A DNA stretch of 64,000 bases. Origin: Cladosporium sp. IMV 00045 (taxonomy: Eukaryota; Ascomycota; Dothideomycetes; Cladosporiales; Cladosporiaceae). Under the pieces are notes generated by a model. The model was not told the origin of the DNA. It worked only from the letters and a program-made list of their open reading frames with translations, and ran no database searches. Of the stretch, positions 63,573 through 64,000 are shown one piece after another. Numbering within the stretch: position 1 is the stretch's first letter; each line of letters starts with the position of its first letter. The stretch covers positions 58,411-122,410 of the forward strand of contig MSJI02000457.1 in the NCBI GenBank assembly GCA_001931905.2, read 5' to 3'. A program made the translations under genes and the position numbers.

Positions 63573-64000
63573 TTAAGCCGACCTCTTGACGAGGCTGTTG
63601 CCCTCTTCCTCCTTCTTGTTGCCGAACTTCTTCAGACGGATGGCGTTGACGCTGATGAAGCCGGTGGTGTCCTGAGGCGCAAAGTCGCCAATCTCATCCA
63701 TGGAGCTCTCGCTCTCGTCGTACAGCTTCTCGGTCTCGGACCAGCGGCCGATGACGCTGAACATACCCTTGTAGGCGCGGCAGCGGACGGAACCGTTGAC
63801 GGTCTTCTGGGAAGAGGTGATGCTGTCCTCGAGGAACTCACGCTCGGGCGAGAAGTAGAGACCGTTGTACAGGATCTTGGCGTAGTTGAAGGTGGTGAAC
63901 TGGTCACGGAGAGCGCGGACCTCACGGTCGAGGACGAGACCCTCGAGGTCAATGTGGGCGGAGCGGAGCATGGTGAGACCGGGGGTCTCGTAGCAGCCAC
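63573..64000 (-). CDS. arg1: Argininosuccinate synthase, C-terminal part (cut by window edge)
   Basis: Joins citrulline and aspartate with ATP in arginine synthesis. Only the last ~140 codons are inside the window; the 5' part lies beyond base 64000. The C-terminal domain is plain: GCYETPGLTMLRSAHIDLEG, then LDREVRALRDQF, YFSPEREFLEDSI, and VNGSVRCRAYKGMFSVIGR. This is the tetramerisation region of the enzyme. The tail ends FGNKKEEEGNSLVKRSA. No frameshift in the visible part. Confidence 0.93.
   Translation of the reverse strand, partial: GCYETPGLTMLRSAHIDLEGLVLDREVRALRDQFTTFNYAKILYNGLYFSPEREFLEDSITSSQKTVNGSVRCRAYKGMFSVIGRWSETEKLYDESESSMDEIGDFAPQDTTGFISVNAIRLKKFGNKKEEEGNSLVKRSA

Noticed and set aside
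1..64000. CRISPR array, prophage, bacterial operon structure, rRNA
   Set aside because: No regular spaced repeats or such genes; splice sites and gene content are fungal throughout.

Overview
The window is nuclear DNA of a filamentous ascomycete (Pezizomycotina). The evidence is short GT-AG introns of about 50-120 bp, a quinate-utilisation (qut/qa) cluster with AROM-derived regulators, and typical fungal housekeeping genes. A dothideomycete is plausible, but the sequence does not prove it. I found no tRNA, rRNA, CRISPR array or intact transposon.

Left part (1-15.5 kb): a quinate catabolic cluster. In order: quinate permease (qutD, -), quinate/shikimate dehydrogenase (qutB, +), a Gfo/Idh/MocA oxidoreductase (-), 3-dehydroshikimate dehydratase (qutC, +), the Zn2Cys6 activator (qutA, -), the three-domain repressor (qutR, +), then homoserine dehydrogenase (+). 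The permease imports quinate, QutB oxidises it, and QutC turns 3-dehydroshikimate into protocatechuate. QutA and QutR share a divergent promoter. The catabolic dehydroquinase (qutE) is not in the window.

Middle (15.5-25.5 kb): single-copy genes. A secreted GH47 alpha-1,2-mannosidase, an unknown Ser/Pro-rich protein, the ER-junction protein Lunapark and a GlcG/HbpS-like protein. This part ends at a run of 20 N.

Right after the N run (25.5-34.3 kb): a direct second copy of qutC (5' end missing at the gap), qutA, qutR and homoserine dehydrogenase, offset by about 18.8 kb. Gene lengths are the same in both copies. The repressors differ at 6 of 877 residues and the activators at 22 of 684. The permease, QutB and the Gfo/Idh gene have no second copy here.

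Right part (34.3-64 kb): a transferrin receptor/glutamate carboxypeptidase II-like membrane protein that lacks one zinc ligand; the Golgi protein Tvp18; a 3.3 kb gene-poor stretch; a long coiled-coil gene broken by a one-base frameshift; a sugar transporter; a pectin lyase; a NAPE-PLD-type metallo-hydrolase with a mitochondrial-like N terminus; a short-chain dehydrogenase; an F-box protein with separate zinc-finger exons beside it; a SAM methyltransferase; a medium-chain dehydrogenase/reductase; a Ufd1-family protein; a cytochrome c/c1 haem lyase; and the 3' end of argininosuccinate synthase. These are mostly independent genes, not one pathway.
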